From NCBI GenBank assembly GCA_033182465.1, contig CP137318.1:3968001-4032000 (forward strand): a stretch of DNA of 64,000 nt. The letters run 5' to 3'. Made by a program: the position numbers and the translations under genes. The DNA is from Sanghuangporus weigelae. Its lineage: Eukaryota; Basidiomycota; Agaricomycetes; Hymenochaetales; Hymenochaetaceae. The notes beneath the pieces are model-generated. The model had not been told where the DNA came from, did not search any database, and worked only from the letters and a program-made list of their open reading frames with translations. This document shows, one piece after another, positions 61,542-64,000 of the stretch. Position 1 is the stretch's first letter; each line of letters opens with the position of its first letter.

Positions 61542-61964
61542 GTTCAAACGAAACGAGGAGTTCAGGTTCAAACTTGAACAATATTAATGATCGACGCTTC
61601 AAATGTCACGGGATTAATTTGAGCGACCAAATAAGAACAAATACTAAAAGGTTCGTTCAAAGCCACGTCTTTCATCTTGCGTTTATACCACGTACAACCT
61701 CCCAATCGAACCCATTGCGGTGAATATCGAGTACGCCTGCTTCGATGATCTTGACAAGACTGCACGTCAGCTTGGTCTGATTTGTAAACACTGCAAGTTA
61801 TCACGGAACCTACGGAACTTAGTGCATCGCAGTCTCGGGCTCAGAACATCTTCAATGCGTAGTTGAAAGACTCAGACACGCCTCACTAGATCGATACAAA
61901 AGGAAGCGGACGAGCACGAAGTTCGGCACTAAACTTCTCTTTATTTTCGGGCTCACGAAGGAGC
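61542..61964. other. Intergenic, no gene seen
   Basis: 423 bp. It carries the GPALPP gene promoter on the left. On the right it leads into the F-box/LRR-like relic, whose missing N-terminus I could not find here. Confidence 0.5.
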
Positions 61965-62727
61965 ATGCGCGTTGTAATCGATGCGGAGTCCGAACAGTCC
62001 ATCGATAGAAATTTAAGCAGCGTCTCGCCTACGTTAAACGTACATAAGCTTGAGCAAGATTACCGGTCGTGGACGTTCAAATTCTGGCCGCTGGCAGATA
62101 AGCTAACTAGAAGCTTCGTTGGAGACTTTATCGCTCGTGGCCTGGGAGAACTGGCTTATGTCGACATCATGGGCGTCCGAACGCGAAGGAGATCCGGAAA
62201 GTCCCCAAGTCCTAGTAACGCTACCCGGCGCTTCGTTTCCAAATCTCGTATCCCTGGCGGTAGTCCATAATGCAGCGTCCGGAACAAACTGTTTTGGGAG
62301 GGTCGATTATCATTTCATCCATCCGTTCATGCCACTACTAAAGAGTCTTCACATCGCAACACCGACTTCTTTGGGTGCATATCCCAGCATGCCGTCTTCA
62401 TGCGTCGGCCACCAGCTTCTTAAGGAAATACATTGCAACAAGCCCAGCTTGACCCATCTGATTCTCTGCCATGACTGGTTTCTGGCGGAAGAGTTGGTCA
62501 TGATGGCCTTGTTTGGACCAGATTGGCCAGCGGTGCAAAACAGCGGAAGGTTGCCTGGAAATCTGCAGTCCATCAATCTGCGATATAGCTTTGTGCCGCG
62601 TCCGCATGACTCCACAGCTTATCATCAGCTTGCGAAGAACTTTGTCAACGTCGTCCGAGGACGTGGCATAGATGGTCTGGAAGCTCATCTTCCGGAGCCA
62701 TGGTTTCCTCAGAGAGGTAGACGGTGA
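61965..62727 (+). pseudogene. Frameshifted F-box/LRR-like relic
   Basis: Two overlapping frames align to one protein related to the gene at 63239. The first gives TFKFWPLADKLTRSF (compare DKFWKLAGALVRNA there). The second, shifted by one base near 62122, gives LETLSLVAWENW and then VLVTLPGASFPNLVSLAVVH (compare LQTLSLL and VLGVLSGVAFPNLESLTVSH). It continues through LTHLILCHDWFL to a stop at 62727. The F-box end is absent. One frame change and a lost N-terminus mark it as a pseudogene of a local family. Confidence 0.65.
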
Positions 62728-63238
62728 TACGAGTTGCTAATGTCCGAGTGGAAGGAACTCTCGTATCACAATGGAAAGATAGACGGCGCCTGACGCAGCA
62801 TCCGATTTCGTTTCATCTCTCGTATGTTGTTTAACTGAAGAAGAATCGAGATGTGAAATATTTTCATGAACGTCAACAATCATCGGTCGGCTCGATTTCA
62901 TCATCTCATACATCAGATTTCGGATTACGGCATAATGGTTTGTGGAACTTCTCGCGTTTTTGCGCCAAGTCTTGAATGCCTTAGCTCAAGCACATACATA
63001 TAATCAGAGGCTGACCAGTAGGCTTTGGAAGCCGGTCTGTTATTGTTCATCTTTCACAGTTTCGTGAGAAAGCACAATGTTGTTATATTGGTAGCACATG
63101 AATGAACATCAACGGTACTTATTTTTGTATAGGACATGCATAGCCTTGTGATCCCATCAATCCGTTGCTTTGCCCTTCTCTCTTGCCAACGCTCATCTTT
63201 CCAGTCCTCAGCATAGCTCTTCTCCTCTCTCGTCAAGC
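62728..63238. other. Promoter region of the F-box-like gene
   Basis: 511 bp between the relic and the next start. No frame or clear TATA box was supported. Confidence 0.45.
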
Positions 63239-64000
63239 ATGGATGCCTGTCCCACTGAAGTCGTGTCTCTTATCGTCAAGTGCGCATGCTCATCGGATTT
63301 CGGTCAAACGGCTCGTAGTATTGGTCTCGTCTCGAAATTCTTTCAAGCCATTGCGAAACCCATCGAGCTTCGCATCATTGCAGTCTCTGGTCTCAAGCAG
63401 CTTCAAGGTGCGGTTGAAATGCTGCACTCTTTAAAAGCCTCGAACAGTAGCGAAGTGGTCGACGTGCGGCATTTATTCATCTGTGAGGCAACGCACGCGG
63501 TTGCCGCTGATTACGTTCCACGAAGCGGCTATGGGCATACAAGACATGGAGTTCTGGGTGACACGACTGATCGCGAGAACTCCGACAAGTTTTGGAAACT
63601 GGCTGGAGCTCTTGTACGGAACGCGAGTCCCAACCTTCAAACCCTCTCCTTACTAACCCTGGTGAACTGGTCCGCACCTCTACGCTCAGTTTCAAGGCCT
63701 GTCAACCCCAAAGTCCTTGGCGTACTGTCCGGTGTAGCATTTCCGAACCTCGAATCACTTACCGTGAGCCACGATGCGACTACCGAGTTTGTTTGCTCTG
63801 GCGAAGACAGGACTTTATTACAATCTCCTATAACTCCATCACTTCGGAGACTGCGCATCAGATCACCGATTTTCCTTTCGAGAATGAACTATCGTGACCA
63901 AAACACGCCCCAGGAGATTCACCCGTTATTCGTAAACGCGAAACGCCAGGAATCCAAGATAACTCACCTCATCATTTGCGAAGATAGGATGTGGACAGCA
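63239..64000 (+). CDS. F-box-like/LRR family protein, 3' end outside the window
   Basis: The ATG at 63239 opens a frame that stays open for 254 codons to the window edge. The N-terminus CPTEVVSLIVKCACSSDFGQ and then RSIGLVSKFFQAIAKPIELR has the spacing of an F-box-like helix pair, seen in many Agaricomycete F-box families that recruit targets to SCF ligases. LRR-like strands follow (LQTLSLLTLVNWSAP; NLESLTVSHD; LRRLRIRSPIFL). It is paralogous to the relic at 61965-62727, so the two are a tandem pair. Partners are unknown. Confidence 0.7.
   Translation, partial: MDACPTEVVSLIVKCACSSDFGQTARSIGLVSKFFQAIAKPIELRIIAVSGLKQLQGAVEMLHSLKASNSSEVVDVRHLFICEATHAVAADYVPRSGYGHTRHGVLGDTTDRENSDKFWKLAGALVRNASPNLQTLSLLTLVNWSAPLRSVSRPVNPKVLGVLSGVAFPNLESLTVSHDATTEFVCSGEDRTLLQSPITPSLRRLRIRSPIFLSRMNYRDQNTPQEIHPLFVNAKRQESKITHLIICEDRMWTA

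Overview
The window reads as nuclear DNA of a filamentous basidiomycete, most likely an Agaricomycete. Genes are dense and cut by many introns of about 50-65 nt with GT..AG ends. The content is typical of that group: a trichodiene-synthase-like terpene cyclase next to a P450, a Crinkler-type NTPase gene, F-box-like repeat families, BCS1-like AAA ATPases and a chromodomain Ty3/gypsy element. I cannot name the species. Layout: 1-1151 holds a damaged hypothetical gene (minus). 1968-8447 is a small specialised-metabolism block, all on plus: an UNC93-like membrane protein, a sesquiterpene synthase and a cytochrome P450, followed by a short copy of the terpene-synthase 3' end. 9069-32203 is conserved housekeeping: VPS27 (minus) and CAND1/TIP120 (plus) sharing a 272-bp promoter, proline dehydrogenase (minus), a BCS1-like ATPase (plus), the largest subunit of RNA polymerase II, RPB1 (minus), and a branched-chain aminotransferase (minus). 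The RPB1 C-terminal repeats end in four small exons, one of them only 9 nt. 32204-54079 is a repeat-dominated block. An AT-rich stretch is followed by a transposase-like reading frame on plus (34063 to about 41788). Three solo LTRs interrupt it, each bounded by its own target-site duplication, and one of these LTRs carries a 528-bp TIR element with a TTAG duplication. A 12.3-kb chromovirus (41789-54079, sense strand minus) abuts the end. Its two 1512-bp LTRs look identical, so it is very young. Besides gag and pol it has two short 5' frames, a 358-codon frame after pol, a 213-codon frame inside U3 of each LTR, and an apparently spliced antisense frame with a membrane segment. A 12-nt match between its primer-binding region and the predicted mRNA start points to Tf1-type self-priming. 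54744-64000 returns to genes: a Crinkler-like P-loop NTPase (plus), an orphan first exon of a BCS1 paralogue (minus), RTF2 (minus), a GPALPP-motif protein (minus), a frameshifted F-box/LRR-like relic (plus) and a related F-box-like gene that runs off the window (plus). In function, the left block looks like a terpenoid module (cyclase, oxidase, possible transporter). The central genes are core cell machinery: endosomal sorting, cullin-ligase control, proline and branched-chain amino-acid metabolism, mitochondrial chaperoning and transcription. The right block is fast-evolving accessory sequence around conserved nuclear genes.
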